A stretch of DNA of 37,180 bases from Acidobacteriota bacterium (GCA_018268835.1 JAFDVU010000057.1:1-37180); one strand, 5' to 3'; positions 24,007 to 32,889 are shown, counted from the first letter of the stretch. The notes: generated from the letters alone by a model not told the origin. Numbers and translations are program-made.

Positions 24007-25491
24007 TCACCTTCGAACCGCCGTCAGCGAGCGCCACGCGGAATTGCCCGCCGCATCGTAGGCCCGCACCGTGATCACGTTGGTGCCCACCAGCAGCGGT
24101 ACCGTCGCGCTCCACGAAGTCGTCCCGGACGCCGTTCCCGATCCGCCCGTGGAAACCGCCCACTTTACGCTCAGCACCGCGACGTTGTCCGAAGCCGCCC
24201 CCCCGATTGTGATCGCCTCCGCCGTCGTCGATACGATGCTGAGCCCCGGCGATGTGATCTGTAGCGCAGGCGGCGTCGAGTCCGGCGTCGGCTGTGTCGG
24301 CTGTGTCGGCGGCGTGGGCTGCGTCGGCTGCGTGGGCTGCGTCGGCGGCGTGGGCTGTGTCGGCTGCGTCGGCGGCGTGGGCGTCGTGGCCGGCGCGCCG
24401 TACAACGCCTGTATGCCGGCGATGTCGTCGCTGCTCAGCCCGCCCACCTGCCGGTAGTACGGATACATCGCCGTTCCCGGACGGTCCGTGTGGCCCAGCC
24501 CGAGCGCGTGCCCGGCTTCGTGCAGCGCCACGCTGAACAAGTCCACGCTCGATCCCGCATGCCACCCCTCGTCCGCGTCCAGGTGCATGTCCCCGGCGAT
24601 CGTTTCCTGGTTCGGCGGCGCCGGATAAAACGTGTGCGCCAGCGTTCCGCCCGGTCCGTCGAACCGGTACCCGTCTCCGTGCGCCCCGCTGGCAAACAGA
24701 ATATCGATGGTGCGCGCCGCCCCTTGCGTCCCCGGCGCCATGGTCACGTTGGAATACTTCGTCCACTCGCGCAGCGCGCTCTCGATCTCTCCCCGCGCCG
24801 TGGCCGCATCCATCTTTTCCGTCAGGTTGCGGATGAAATACCCCAGCGCCACCTTGCCCGCCGCGTCCTTTGGCCAACCCGTTCCCACCAGCGCGTACTC
24901 GCCCACCGGGCCCGCCTCCGTCACCGCGCCCGCGCAGCCCGCCACCCGCACCCCCGCCGCCAGGTCCGCCGACGCCGGCATCAGGTACGCCACTTCGTCG
25001 AATTCCGCCAGCTCCTTCAGCCGCGCCAGCGGCCCGCTCAGCACCAGTTGGCGCGGCAGCAGCCCCGGATTCTCGATCGCGTCGAAACCCAGCGACCGCG
25101 CCACCTGCCGCGCCCGCGGCATCTCCACGTCGGCATGGAACACCGCCAGCACCGCTCCCGATACCTGCCCCGCCAGCAACGGGCTGATCTTATCCTCCGC
25201 CTCCAACGCCCCCGCCCAGGCCACGTTCAGCCCGCTCAGATCCGCCCTCGGCCCCGCCGCCACCATCAGCGCGTTGTCCGGCACGTATTCAAGCACCCGC
25301 AAGCCCCGCCGCACCAGGTCCTCGCGCACCGCCGCGTCCGGATAACCCGGAAACTGCACGATCACGTGCCCCGCCCGGATCCGTCCCGGCACGCGCGCAA
25401 CGGCCCCCGCTTTCAGGCGGATCGGCTGCCCGAGGAGCACAGGCGCGGCCAGCAACAGCAGCGCCGCCGGGATGAGTTTCCGGTGGTTCAC
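24007..25491 (-). CDS. Secreted matrixin-type zinc metalloprotease with Pro-Thr-Gln linker and Ig-like domain
   Basis: A 494-residue exported protein. Residues 1-21 form a signal peptide (LIPAALLLLAAPVLLG). A propeptide-like region (about 30-180) resembles subtilase inhibitor prodomains (GHVIVQFPGYPDAAVREDL). The catalytic domain has HEAGHALGLGH (zinc His324, His328, His334, Glu325) and a Met-turn at Met342 in TAMYPYY. Then a Thr/Pro/Gln-rich linker (about 368-405) leads to a C-terminal Ig-like domain (PPALQITSPGLSIVS). Cys186 is the only cysteine and lies where a cysteine switch might occur, but the canonical PRCG motif is absent. The first codon is GTG without a clear ribosome site. Likely an extracellular protease degrading proteins or polymer-associated protein. 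Confidence 0.88.
   Translation of the reverse strand: MNHRKLIPAALLLLAAPVLLGQPIRLKAGAVARVPGRIRAGHVIVQFPGYPDAAVREDLVRRGLRVLEYVPDNALMVAAGPRADLSGLNVAWAGALEAEDKISPLLAGQVSGAVLAVFHADVEMPRARQVARSLGFDAIENPGLLPRQLVLSGPLARLKELAEFDEVAYLMPASADLAAGVRVAGCAGAVTEAGPVGEYALVGTGWPKDAAGKVALGYFIRNLTEKMDAATARGEIESALREWTKYSNVTMAPGTQGAARTIDILFASGAHGDGYRFDGPGGTLAHTFYPAPPNQETIAGDMHLDADEGWHAGSSVDLFSVALHEAGHALGLGHTDRPGTAMYPYYRQVGGLSSDDIAGIQALYGAPATTPTPPTQPTQPTPPTQPTQPTQPTPPTQPTQPTPDSTPPALQITSPGLSIVSTTAEAITIGGAASDNVAVLSVKWAVSTGGSGTASGTTSWSATVPLLVGTNVITVRAYDAAGNSAWRSLTAVRR
24285..24383 (-). repeat. Nine-base tandem repeat encoding the protease linker
   Basis: About eleven imperfect copies of a 9-bp unit, seen on the plus strand as GGCTGYGTS or GGCGGCGTG, encode Thr-Gln-Pro or Thr-Pro-Pro triplets in the matrixin-like protease. 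It is a coding minisatellite; changes of whole units keep the frame and would alter linker length. Confidence 0.8.
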
Positions 25492-25569
25492 GAGGTGTTT
25501 CTCTGAAATGGTTATCGGTTGGAAAAGGCGGAGGGGCGACGCTAATGACGCTGGATTCTTACCTAACGG

Positions 25570-27597
25570 CTACTTCCCGTTTCCCTTAGACGTCCCGATC
25601 AATTCGCGCAGCCTCGACGCCAGCATTTGCGGAGTGAACGGCTTCTGCAGGTACGGATCCCCTTCGGCCAACTGGTCGTGCAGCCGGATGGCCCGGTCCG
25701 TGTATCCGGACATGAACAGCACCTTCAACCCCGGGCGCACCGCGCCCAGTTGCCGGGCCAACTCCGGCCCGTTCATGCCCGGCATCACCACGTCGGTGAG
25801 CAGCGCGTCGATCCGCTCACCCGCGTCGCCGGCCAGGGCCAGCGCCTCCCGCGGACTGCTCGCGTCCAGCACCCGGTATCCGTGCCGCTCCAGCATGGTG
25901 CGTACGAAGCGCCGCACCCCCTCCTCGTCCTCCACCAGCAGGACAGTCTCGCCTCCGCCGGCGTGCACCGCTTCCTCCGCGCGCGGCGCGTCTTCAATCC
26001 CGGCGCCCTGCACCACCGGCAGCAGGATCTTGAACGTCGACCCCCGCCCCGGCTCGCTGTATACCCAGATGGTCCCCTGCATCTGCCGCACGATGGCGTA
26101 CACCGTGGCCAGCCCGAGCCCGGTTCCCACCCCGGGTTCCTTGGTGGTGTAGAACGGCTCGAAGATCCGCGCCTGCACCTCCGGCGTCATGCCGGTGCCG
26201 GTGTCGCTCACCGCCAGCATCGCGTACGGCCCGGTCTTCACCGCCAGGTGCGTCTGCGCGTACTGCTCGTCCAGGAACAGGTTGCCGGTCTCGATGACCA
26301 GCCCCCCGCCCTCCGGCATGGCGTCGCGCGCGTTCACCACCAGGTTCATCAGCACCTGCTCGATCGCCCCCGGATCGGCCCGTACCCGGCCCAGGTCCGC
26401 GTCGCACTGAAACGAAAGCTCGATGTCTTCGCGGATCACCCGGCGCAGCATTTTCTCCGCCCGCGCGATCACGGCGTTGACGTCCAGAACGCCGGGCCGC
26501 ACCACCTGCCTGCGGCTGAACGCCAGCAACTGGCGGGTCAGTCCCGCCGCGCTCACGGCCGCGCGTTCGATCTCCTCCAGCGGCTCGCGCAGCGTGTCGT
26601 CCGGCGCCAGACCCTCCAGGCTCATCGACGCGTAGCCCTGGATCACCGTCAGCAGGTTGTTGAAGTCGTGCGCCACTCCGCCGGCCAACTGCCCGATCGC
26701 CTCCATCTTCTGCGACTGGCGCAACTGCTGTTCCATCTGGACGCGCGCGCTGATGTCGGTAATGAAGCTGATGGCCAGTTGGCGGCCGCCCACCTGCACG
26801 GAATTGAGGCTGATCTCCACCGGAAACTCCTGGCCGTTCTTGCGCCGTCCGGACAACTCCATTCCGATCCCCATGGGCCGCGGGTGGGGCCGCGCGAAAT
26901 ACCCGTCGCGGTGCCCCACGTGGGCATCGCGCAGGCTCTCGGGCAGCAGCATTTCCAGCGGCTGTCCGAGCATCTCCTCCCGCGAATAGCCGAACAGTTC
27001 CTCCGCCTTGCGGTTGACCAGTTCGATCTCGCCCGCGCGATTCACCGCCAGAATGCCCTGCGAAGCCGATTCCATCAGAGCGCGGAACCTCGCCTCGCCC
27101 GCCGCGTGCGAGGTGATTTCTCGCATCGCGATGGCCGCCAGGTCGGCCAGTGTTGCCTGGCCCTCCGCACTCAACCCCGCCCGCGGCTGCGTGTCCATTA
27201 CCGCCAGCGTTCCCAGGCGGAATCCTTCCGGCGTGATCAGCGGCGCTCCCGCGAAAAAACGGACCCGCGCTCCGCCCGTCAGCGTCGGCCGTGACGTGAA
27301 GCGCGGTTCGGCATCGGCGTCCGGCACCACCAGCGCGCCCGCCGAGCCGATGGCCACGTCGCTGAAACTGCCCTCTCGCGCCACCCAGGAGAGCGTCATC
27401 CCGAAGCGCGATTTGTAGCACGTCCGGTCGCGATATACCAGCGCCAGCGACGCCGCCGGTGCGTCGAACAGGCGCGCCGCGAGCTCCGTGATCCGGTCCA
27501 GCGCGGCATCGTCCGGACCGTTCAGTATCCCCATCCGCTCCAGTGCCGCCAGCCTGCGTTCTTCCCCAGCCGAGCCGAGTGCGTCCGATGAGCCCAT
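25570..27597 (-). CDS. Hybrid GAF-PAS sensor histidine kinase with C-terminal receiver
   Basis: A 675-residue cytosolic hybrid kinase. A GAF-like domain (about 20-160) is followed by a PAS domain (MESASQGILAVNRAGEIELVNRKAEELFG, about 170-290), HisKA with the phosphoacceptor in GGVAHDFNNLL (His310), HATPase_c with N box NARDAMPEGGG and G boxes SDTGTGM and GTGLGLATVY, and a C-terminal REC domain with ETVLLVEDEEGVRR and phosphoacceptor Asp602 in LLTDVVMPG. I chose the ATG at 27597 (MGSSDALGS); upstream residues lack homology and would overlap the divergent kinase promoter. No TM is predicted, so the ligand or redox/light signal is internal. The REC domain could pass phosphate to another protein or act in feedback. 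Confidence 0.93.
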   Translation of the reverse strand: MGSSDALGSAGEERRLAALERMGILNGPDDAALDRITELAARLFDAPAASLALVYRDRTCYKSRFGMTLSWVAREGSFSDVAIGSAGALVVPDADAEPRFTSRPTLTGGARVRFFAGAPLITPEGFRLGTLAVMDTQPRAGLSAEGQATLADLAAIAMREITSHAAGEARFRALMESASQGILAVNRAGEIELVNRKAEELFGYSREEMLGQPLEMLLPESLRDAHVGHRDGYFARPHPRPMGIGMELSGRRKNGQEFPVEISLNSVQVGGRQLAISFITDISARVQMEQQLRQSQKMEAIGQLAGGVAHDFNNLLTVIQGYASMSLEGLAPDDTLREPLEEIERAAVSAAGLTRQLLAFSRRQVVRPGVLDVNAVIARAEKMLRRVIREDIELSFQCDADLGRVRADPGAIEQVLMNLVVNARDAMPEGGGLVIETGNLFLDEQYAQTHLAVKTGPYAMLAVSDTGTGMTPEVQARIFEPFYTTKEPGVGTGLGLATVYAIVRQMQGTIWVYSEPGRGSTFKILLPVVQGAGIEDAPRAEEAVHAGGGETVLLVEDEEGVRRFVRTMLERHGYRVLDASSPREALALAGDAGERIDALLTDVVMPGMNGPELARQLGAVRPGLKVLFMSGYTDRAIRLHDQLAEGDPYLQKPFTPQMLASRLRELIGTSKGNGK

Positions 27598-27700
27598 GAG
27601 TCCTTGAATGTCGCGATTGTAGCAAAGCCCCCGCCCCTCCGGGCGTGCGGCTGCCCGCTGTGTCGCATTCGGCAGGCATAATAGAGTGAGAAATCTTCCT

Positions 27701-29014
27701 ATGGTGGATCCCGGATCCAGAACGAGCCGCGTGGTGTTGCTGGCCGGCTTCGGCGGCCTGCTCCTGCTCACCGGCTTCGCCGGCCTCGACGGCTTGCAGG
27801 CCCTCGAACAGATTCGCAATTCCAACGACAGCGTGCGCGAGGACTTCGTGGCGCGCACCCGCCTGCTCGAACGCATCCGCGGCGACGTCTACATCTCCGG
27901 CACCTATGTGCGCGATTACCTGCTCGAGCCCGAAGCCGGCAAGGCCGAGGGACACCGCTACAGCCTGCTCGAAACCCGCAACGATACCGACGCCGCCGTG
28001 GCCTCCTACCGCAACCTGCTGCATGCCCGCGAACTGCGCGCGCTCGAGGGGCTAACCAGGGAACTGGACGCCTACTGGAAAGTCCTCGAACCGGTATTCC
28101 AGTGGACCCCCGAGCAGCGCCGCAGCGATGGCTACGACTTCCTCCGCGACGAAGTCTTCCCGCGCCGCATGGCCATGCTCGGCATCGCCGACCAGATCGG
28201 CGCCATGAACGAGGCCCAGATGCGCGAAGGCCGTACGCGCGTCAACGAGGTCTTCGCCCAGTTCCGCCGCCGCCTCCTGTGGGTCATCGCCCTCACCATC
28301 GGACTCGGCCTCCTGCTGGCCGCGTTTTCCGTGCGGAAGATCCTCCGCCTGGAACGCGGCACCGCGGAATCGCGCGCCGCCCTCGAGCAGCTCTCGGCGC
28401 GGCTGGTGGCGGCCCAGGAGGAAGAACGCCGCGCCATCGCCCGCGAACTGCACGACGAGGTCGGGCAGGCGCTGAGCGGGGTCCGGCTGGAACTCGCCAA
28501 TCTCAGCAAACTGATCCGCGAGAACAGTTCCGGCACCGCGGCCAAAGCCGACGAGATCAAGGAGCAGGTGGAAGGCGCCATCCGCGTCGTGCGCAATATG
28601 TCCCTGTTGCTGCGCCCTTCCATGCTGGACGATCTCGGGCTCGTGCCGGCTCTCGAATGGCAGGCCCGCGAGGTCTCCAAGCACAGCGGCCTCCGCGTTC
28701 AGGTGGAGGCCGCCGAAGTCTCCGAAGAGCTGCCCGAGGAACACAAGACCTGCGTCTACCGCATCGTGCAGGAGGCCCTGCACAACTGTGTGCAGCACGC
28801 CGCCGCGCACAGCGTCAGGATCACGGTCGAGCAGGTGCGCGAATCGCTGAAACTCGCCATTGAGGACGACGGCAAGGGGTTTCTGCCGGCGCGCCAGAAG
28901 GGCATGGGACTGTTGGGCATGCAGGAACGCGTCAAGCACTTGGGCGGAATGTTCGCGATCGAATCGGCGCCGTCGCATGGCACGGTGCTCAAGGTGGTGC
29001 TTCCACTGGTATGA
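27701..29014 (+). CDS. NarX-type sensor histidine kinase (HisKA_3)
   Basis: A 437-residue membrane sensor. Two TM helices (about 10-31 and 191-210) enclose a helical periplasmic sensor that resembles CHASE3/4HB modules (IRNSNDSVREDFVARTRLLERI). The cytosolic part has HisKA_3 with the phosphoacceptor in ARELHDEVGQALSGVR (His251) and an HATPase with EALHNCVQHAAA, IEDDGKGF and GMGLLGMQERV. I chose the ATG at 27701; a GTG at 27686 in the same frame would add five residues and is an alternative. The stop overlaps the response regulator start (ATGA), so they form a coupled NarX/NarL-like pair. The gene diverges from the hybrid kinase. Confidence 0.93.
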   Translation: MVDPGSRTSRVVLLAGFGGLLLLTGFAGLDGLQALEQIRNSNDSVREDFVARTRLLERIRGDVYISGTYVRDYLLEPEAGKAEGHRYSLLETRNDTDAAVASYRNLLHARELRALEGLTRELDAYWKVLEPVFQWTPEQRRSDGYDFLRDEVFPRRMAMLGIADQIGAMNEAQMREGRTRVNEVFAQFRRRLLWVIALTIGLGLLLAAFSVRKILRLERGTAESRAALEQLSARLVAAQEEERRAIARELHDEVGQALSGVRLELANLSKLIRENSSGTAAKADEIKEQVEGAIRVVRNMSLLLRPSMLDDLGLVPALEWQAREVSKHSGLRVQVEAAEVSEELPEEHKTCVYRIVQEALHNCVQHAAAHSVRITVEQVRESLKLAIEDDGKGFLPARQKGMGLLGMQERVKHLGGMFAIESAPSHGTVLKVVLPLV

Positions 29015-29661
29015 AGACGATACGGATTTTATTGGCCGACGACCACACGGTCGTCCGCAAGGGCCTGCGCCTCCTGCTCGAGGGGCAGCCCGGTTTCGAC
29101 GTCGTGGCCGACGCCGCCGACGGCCGCGCTGCCGTGGCTCTCGCCGAAAAAACCACGCCCGACGTGGTCGTGATGGATATCGCCATGCCCGGGTTGAACG
29201 GCATCGAAGCCGCGCGCCAGATCGCTTCCAAGGTGCCCACCGCCGCGGTGGTCTTCCTCAGCATGCACTCCGACGAGAGCTACGTGCTCAAAGCGCTCAA
29301 ATCCGGCGCCCGCGGCTACCTGCTGAAGGATTCCGCCGAGCAGGACCTCATCAACGCCGTGGTAGCCGTCAGCGAGGGTAAGGCCTTCTTCAGTCCGGCG
29401 ATCAGCAAGATGCTGGTCGAGGATTACCTGCGCCAGATGCAGGACCGCCACCTCGAAGACAGCTACGAACTGCTCACCACGCGCGAGCGCGAGGTGCTCC
29501 AACTCCTCGCCGAAGGCCGCGGCAACAAGGATGTGGCCACGCTGCTCAACCTGAGCCTGCACACCGTGGAAACCCACCGCGCCAACATCTGGCAGAAACT
29601 CAACCTGCACAACCAGGCCGAGCTGATCCTCTACGCCATCCGCAAGGGCGTGATCCGGTAG
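29011..29661 (+). CDS. NarL/FixJ-family response regulator
   Basis: A 216-residue transcription regulator and cognate partner of the kinase encoded before it. The REC domain has DD at residues 10-11, phosphoacceptor Asp56 in VVVMDIAMPGLNG and Lys106 in YLLKDSAEQD. The C-terminal LuxR-type HTH shows LTTREREVLQLLAEGRGNKD and LSLHTVETHRANIWQKLNL. The start overlaps the kinase stop. It is followed by a GC-rich hairpin that probably terminates the operon. Target promoters are unknown; no clear autoregulatory binding site was recognised. Confidence 0.96.
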   Translation: MKTIRILLADDHTVVRKGLRLLLEGQPGFDVVADAADGRAAVALAEKTTPDVVVMDIAMPGLNGIEAARQIASKVPTAAVVFLSMHSDESYVLKALKSGARGYLLKDSAEQDLINAVVAVSEGKAFFSPAISKMLVEDYLRQMQDRHLEDSYELLTTREREVLQLLAEGRGNKDVATLLNLSLHTVETHRANIWQKLNLHNQAELILYAIRKGVIR

Positions 29662-29715
29662 AACCGGCCGGTCCGCCGCAGGCTTACCGCGCGGCCGGTT
29701 CCGGCGATTTTCCCC
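29661..29715 (+). terminator. Hairpin terminator after the NarXL-like operon
   Basis: GAACCGGCCG at 29661-29670 (starting at the last base of the stop codon) pairs perfectly with CGGCCGGTTC at 29692-29701, a 10-bp stem with a 21-nt loop. TTTT appears shortly after at about 29708-29711, and the convergent gene ends at 29756. The position between convergent genes supports termination; the T-tract is short. Confidence 0.6.
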
Positions 29716-29755
29716 CGGGAAAGCGGAAGCCGCGGCGGGTCGGGCTCAGTTTCAA

Positions 29756-30763
29756 CTAGTTGCGGAGCCGCCACCGTAAGGGAGCGACTTTTGCTGCGGG
29801 CTGGCCCGCGCCCGCCTGGCTTGCCGCGCGCACCTCGATCCCGGCGGCGCCGGCGAATTCGCGCGCCGGAGTGTTCAGCCAGGCTTCGACCGTGTACATC
29901 CCCGGCGGCAGCGGCTCCCCTCCGCGCAGGCGCAGCGGAATCTCCTGCGCGAAAACGGCTTCGCCGGCCACGATCCGCTCCTCGATGGCCTGCGCGTAAA
30001 CGGCGTCGTCCGACCAGCGGTAGACGATCTCGCCGTTTGCATTCCGCACTTGGATGTCGTAACGCTGCGCCGAAGCGAACTCCAGCTTCTGCGCCACCGC
30101 GTGGTACAGGCTGAGCCGCAGCGTCACGCGCAGGCGCTGCTCCGCTCCCGCACCCGCCTCCACCACCGTACGGTCCAGCACCACGTGGAACGACGCGGCC
30201 GGTTCGCCCATGTACGTCAGGGCGCCGGCGCGCGCGTGGATCAGGTCGTAGGTCGCCGGCCCGGCGATGGTGCTCACGCTGCGCCGCACCAGTCCCACGT
30301 TGGCCACGTAGAGTTCGCGCTCGATCCCGGTGTCCGCGCAGGAGTAGCTCCGGTAGCGGACGTCGAGCGCCTGGGGGAACCATGCGTGCGCCGCGCCGTA
30401 GGGAACGTTGCGCGCCTGCGGCTGGTACCCCTGCGGGCAGCCGCCGATCGTAGTGTCGAGCCAGGCGCCTTCCACGGGTTCGAAGGAGGAGAACAGGAAT
30501 TCGCGGTCGGCCTCTTCGTCGAAGCCGTACAGGTTGGCGCCCTCGGCGCGCAGGAATACAGCCGACGCCGCGTAGCCGGTGACCTTGTGGTACGCGTTGC
30601 CCTGGTGCATGACCGGCAGGCCGACGCGGATCTGGAACACGGCGCCGCTGGCGGCGTCGCGATAGGTCCACTCGTTGCCCGCCTGCAGGGGCAGGTATTC
30701 AGGTGCCGCCGCCGCCGTGGCGGCGGCCAGGATGACGAAAAGTCCGGTGCGTAATGTTGTCAT
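29756..30763 (-). CDS. Secreted protein with C-terminal BsuPI-like domain
   Basis: A 335-residue exported protein. Residues 1-20 (TGLFVILAAATAAAA, then a predicted cleavage before PEY) form a signal peptide. The middle part (FSSFEPVEGAWLDTTIGGCPQG onward) has no recognised domain and contains two cysteines. Residues about 190-315 resemble a BsuPI domain (Bacillus intracellular proteinase inhibitor type): a LEFASAQRYDIQVRNANGE strand pattern, IVYRWSDD followed by AYAQAI-like residues and PPGMYTVEAWLNTP. BsuPI-type domains occur in extracellular proteins and are not necessarily inhibitors. The gene follows a strong bidirectional hairpin and converges with the NarL operon. Confidence 0.72.
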   Translation of the reverse strand: MTTLRTGLFVILAAATAAAAPEYLPLQAGNEWTYRDAASGAVFQIRVGLPVMHQGNAYHKVTGYAASAVFLRAEGANLYGFDEEADREFLFSSFEPVEGAWLDTTIGGCPQGYQPQARNVPYGAAHAWFPQALDVRYRSYSCADTGIERELYVANVGLVRRSVSTIAGPATYDLIHARAGALTYMGEPAASFHVVLDRTVVEAGAGAEQRLRVTLRLSLYHAVAQKLEFASAQRYDIQVRNANGEIVYRWSDDAVYAQAIEERIVAGEAVFAQEIPLRLRGGEPLPPGMYTVEAWLNTPAREFAGAAGIEVRAASQAGAGQPAAKVAPLRWRLRN

Positions 30764-30776
30764 GTCCAGATACGCG

Positions 30777-30820
30777 AAAGCCCCGCCGGCGGCGGAGCGT
30801 GCGCCGCGCGGCGGGGCTTT
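30777..30820 (-). terminator. Strong hairpin terminator after the ankyrin gene (possibly bidirectional)
   Basis: Arms 30777-30788 (AAAGCCCCGCCG) and 30809-30820 (CGGCGGGGCTTT) are perfect 12-bp reverse complements, with a 20-nt GC-rich loop that has its own inner pairing. The T run is TTTT on the plus strand at 30818-30821 and TTT on the minus strand. It lies between the end of the ankyrin gene (30852) and the start of the BsuPI-like gene (30763), both on the minus strand, so it mainly terminates the former. Confidence 0.8.
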
Positions 30821-30851
30821 TCACATGGTGCGGAATCGAACCGTGGCCGGG

Positions 30852-32795
30852 CTACCGGCGCGCCACCTGCTCGACGCCGCCGGCGTAGCTCAACGCCGTG
30901 GCGGCCCAAGCCGTGGCCGCCGCGGAGATCCACTGGTCGTGGCCGTAGGGGAACACCGTGTCGAAGTACGGCTGGAACTTCGGTGTGCGGCTCTTCACAC
31001 GCCAGCTCCCGTCGGCCGCCTGGCCGGCCAGCAGATACTGAACACCGCGCCGGTAAGCCGGATCCTCCGCCGGCACGCCGAGTTCGTGCAGGGTGTACAG
31101 CGCCATGCCGGTGGCGTAGGCGTCCGCCGGCAGGTCGGGCGTCTGTCCCCAGCCGCCGTCCGCGCGCTGCAGGCTTACCAGCTTCCGCAGTCCGTCCACC
31201 CGCGAGTGGCGCGGGCTGCCGGACCAGGCCAGGCCGAGCAACTGCATGCACAGGTCCTCCGTGGTCCTGACCGGCGCGGCGGCCAGCCAGCCGGCCGCGC
31301 GCTCGATGCGGCGCCCGGCTTCGGCCTTGCGGCCCGCCGGCGCGTAGAGCGCCAGCGCCCGGATGGCGGTGGCGGTGCGGCTGATGTCGCCGTCCATCAT
31401 CGGCGGCCGCGCGATGCCGCCCACGTGCCAGTTGCCCGCCTGCCGCTGCTGCGCCATCAGGTTGTGCACGATCGCGTCGGTCGCCGGTCCCGCGGGCGTA
31501 TGCTCGCTGGCCACCTGCAGCATCGCGTAGGTGAGGATCTCCACCGCCGGCGGATCGCCGCGCTGCAACAGCGGCTGCTCGAAGCCGCCCAGCGCGAGCA
31601 TCGCGCCCTTGATCTCCGCCTGCTTCGCCGCCTCGTTGACCGCGATGCCGTTGGCCGCGGCGGCGTTGACCGCGATCGACAGAAGGTTGGCCGAGTGGCA
31701 GGAGCCGCAGCCGCCGCCTTCGAAGAAGCTGCCCGAGGCGCGCTGTAATAGGTCGATCGAGCGAGCCGCGGCGGAGCGCGCGGTACCCGTGGCCGCCTGC
31801 GCGGCCGGGATCACGGCGCGCGACGTGTAGGCCGGCCGGCGATTCAGTCCGAGTTCCCTCAGGATCGCCGGATTGTTCTGCATCGCCGCCCAGTCGGCGG
31901 CGCTGAGCCCGCGGCTGTCCCTGGCCTTCACGTCCGCGCCGCGGTCCAGCAGCAGCCGCGCGATGCGCGCATCGGCGTGGTCGGTGGCTACCGCGTTCAT
32001 CAGCGGGGTCATGCCGCGCACGTCGCGGGCGTCGATGCCGGCGCCGGCGTCCAGCAGCACGCGCACCAGATCGGCGGGCCCGTAAACACTGGCCAGCAAC
32101 AGCGGGGTGAACGAGCCGAGCGCGATCTTGCCGGCCTTCACGCTGCCGTTGATCTCAGCCGCGCTGACGGCGTTGACTTTGGCGCCCCGCGCGATCAGCA
32201 GTTCCGCGATCTTCGTGTTCCCGTTGGCGGCCGCGTTCATCAGCGGCGTCATCCCCACCGGGTCTTTCGCATTGACGTCCGCGCCCCGCTCGAGCAGCAG
32301 GCGGATGGTCGCGCTATCGTCGGCCGCCGTGGCGGCGAGGATTTCGCTGCCGTCCAGTCTGGCGCCGTGGTCCAGCAGGAAACGCACGATGGCGGAGGAG
32401 CCGTCGTTGGCCGCCGCCAGCCACACGGCTGTGCGGCCCATTTTCGAACGGGCGTTCACGTCGGCGCCGCCGGCCACCAGCCGCCGGACCTTGTCGAAGT
32501 CGGTCGCGGCCCACATCAGCGGGGTGGCGTCGAAGGCGTTGCGCGCGTTGGCGTCGGCGCCCGCGGCCAGCAGCATGCCGACCGCCTCGCTGCTGCCGTA
32601 GGCCGCGGCGTGGTGCAGGGGCGTGGTCCCCCGCGCATCCTTTTGGTTGACGTTTTCGCGCCGCGCCAGCACCTCGAGCGCGGCGAGATCGTTGTTGCGG
32701 ATCGCCCGGTAGAACCCCGGGGCGCCATCCTCCGCGAGCAACGCGGCGGCGCCGGCAAACAGGGCGGCGATTCGGAAAAGGCTCTTGCGTGTCAT
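30852..32795 (-). CDS. Secreted ankyrin-repeat / CxxCH / alpha-toroid fusion protein
   Basis: A 647-residue exported protein. Residues 1-21 are a signal peptide (MTRKSLFRIAALFAGAA). Residues about 25-345 hold some nine ankyrin repeats (GTTPLHHAAAYGSSEAVGML, GADVNAKDPVGMTPLMNAAA and others). Then CGSCH (Cys363, Cys366, His367) is a c-type heme-binding motif in a region resembling a multiheme-linked domain, and residues about 380-640 contain QW-type repeats (QRADGGWGQ, QAADGSWRV) typical of squalene-cyclase/prenyltransferase alpha toroids, without the DxDD catalytic motif. I chose the ATG at 32795, preceded by a GAGGGA ribosome site; the longer frame upstream overlaps the divergent sigma-factor region. 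Probable periplasmic electron-transfer or binding protein; function unknown. Confidence 0.88.
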   Translation of the reverse strand: MTRKSLFRIAALFAGAAALLAEDGAPGFYRAIRNNDLAALEVLARRENVNQKDARGTTPLHHAAAYGSSEAVGMLLAAGADANARNAFDATPLMWAATDFDKVRRLVAGGADVNARSKMGRTAVWLAAANDGSSAIVRFLLDHGARLDGSEILAATAADDSATIRLLLERGADVNAKDPVGMTPLMNAAANGNTKIAELLIARGAKVNAVSAAEINGSVKAGKIALGSFTPLLLASVYGPADLVRVLLDAGAGIDARDVRGMTPLMNAVATDHADARIARLLLDRGADVKARDSRGLSAADWAAMQNNPAILRELGLNRRPAYTSRAVIPAAQAATGTARSAAARSIDLLQRASGSFFEGGGCGSCHSANLLSIAVNAAAANGIAVNEAAKQAEIKGAMLALGGFEQPLLQRGDPPAVEILTYAMLQVASEHTPAGPATDAIVHNLMAQQRQAGNWHVGGIARPPMMDGDISRTATAIRALALYAPAGRKAEAGRRIERAAGWLAAAPVRTTEDLCMQLLGLAWSGSPRHSRVDGLRKLVSLQRADGGWGQTPDLPADAYATGMALYTLHELGVPAEDPAYRRGVQYLLAGQAADGSWRVKSRTPKFQPYFDTVFPYGHDQWISAAATAWAATALSYAGGVEQVARR

Positions 32796-32864
32796 CTTCG
32801 GTGTCCCTCTGCCTGGTGAACGCGCAATCCGAAAGATATCTGGCTCGCGAAAAAGCGGCCGGGC

Positions 32865-32870
32865 GATAAT
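32865..32870 (+). promoter_or_regulatory. Candidate -10 hexamer of the sigma factor-kinase operon
   Basis: GATAAT (one mismatch from TATAAT) lies 19 bp before the ATG at 32890 and partly overlaps an alternative ATG at 32869. A clear -35 was not found and no ECF-type GGAAC motif was seen. Weak support. Confidence 0.3.
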
Positions 32871-32889
32871 GATCCCCAGGCTCCAAGGC

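Noticed and set aside
27598..27876. Longer N-terminus for the hybrid kinase
   Set aside because: The extra 93 residues have no family similarity and would overlap the divergent NarX-type gene's start.
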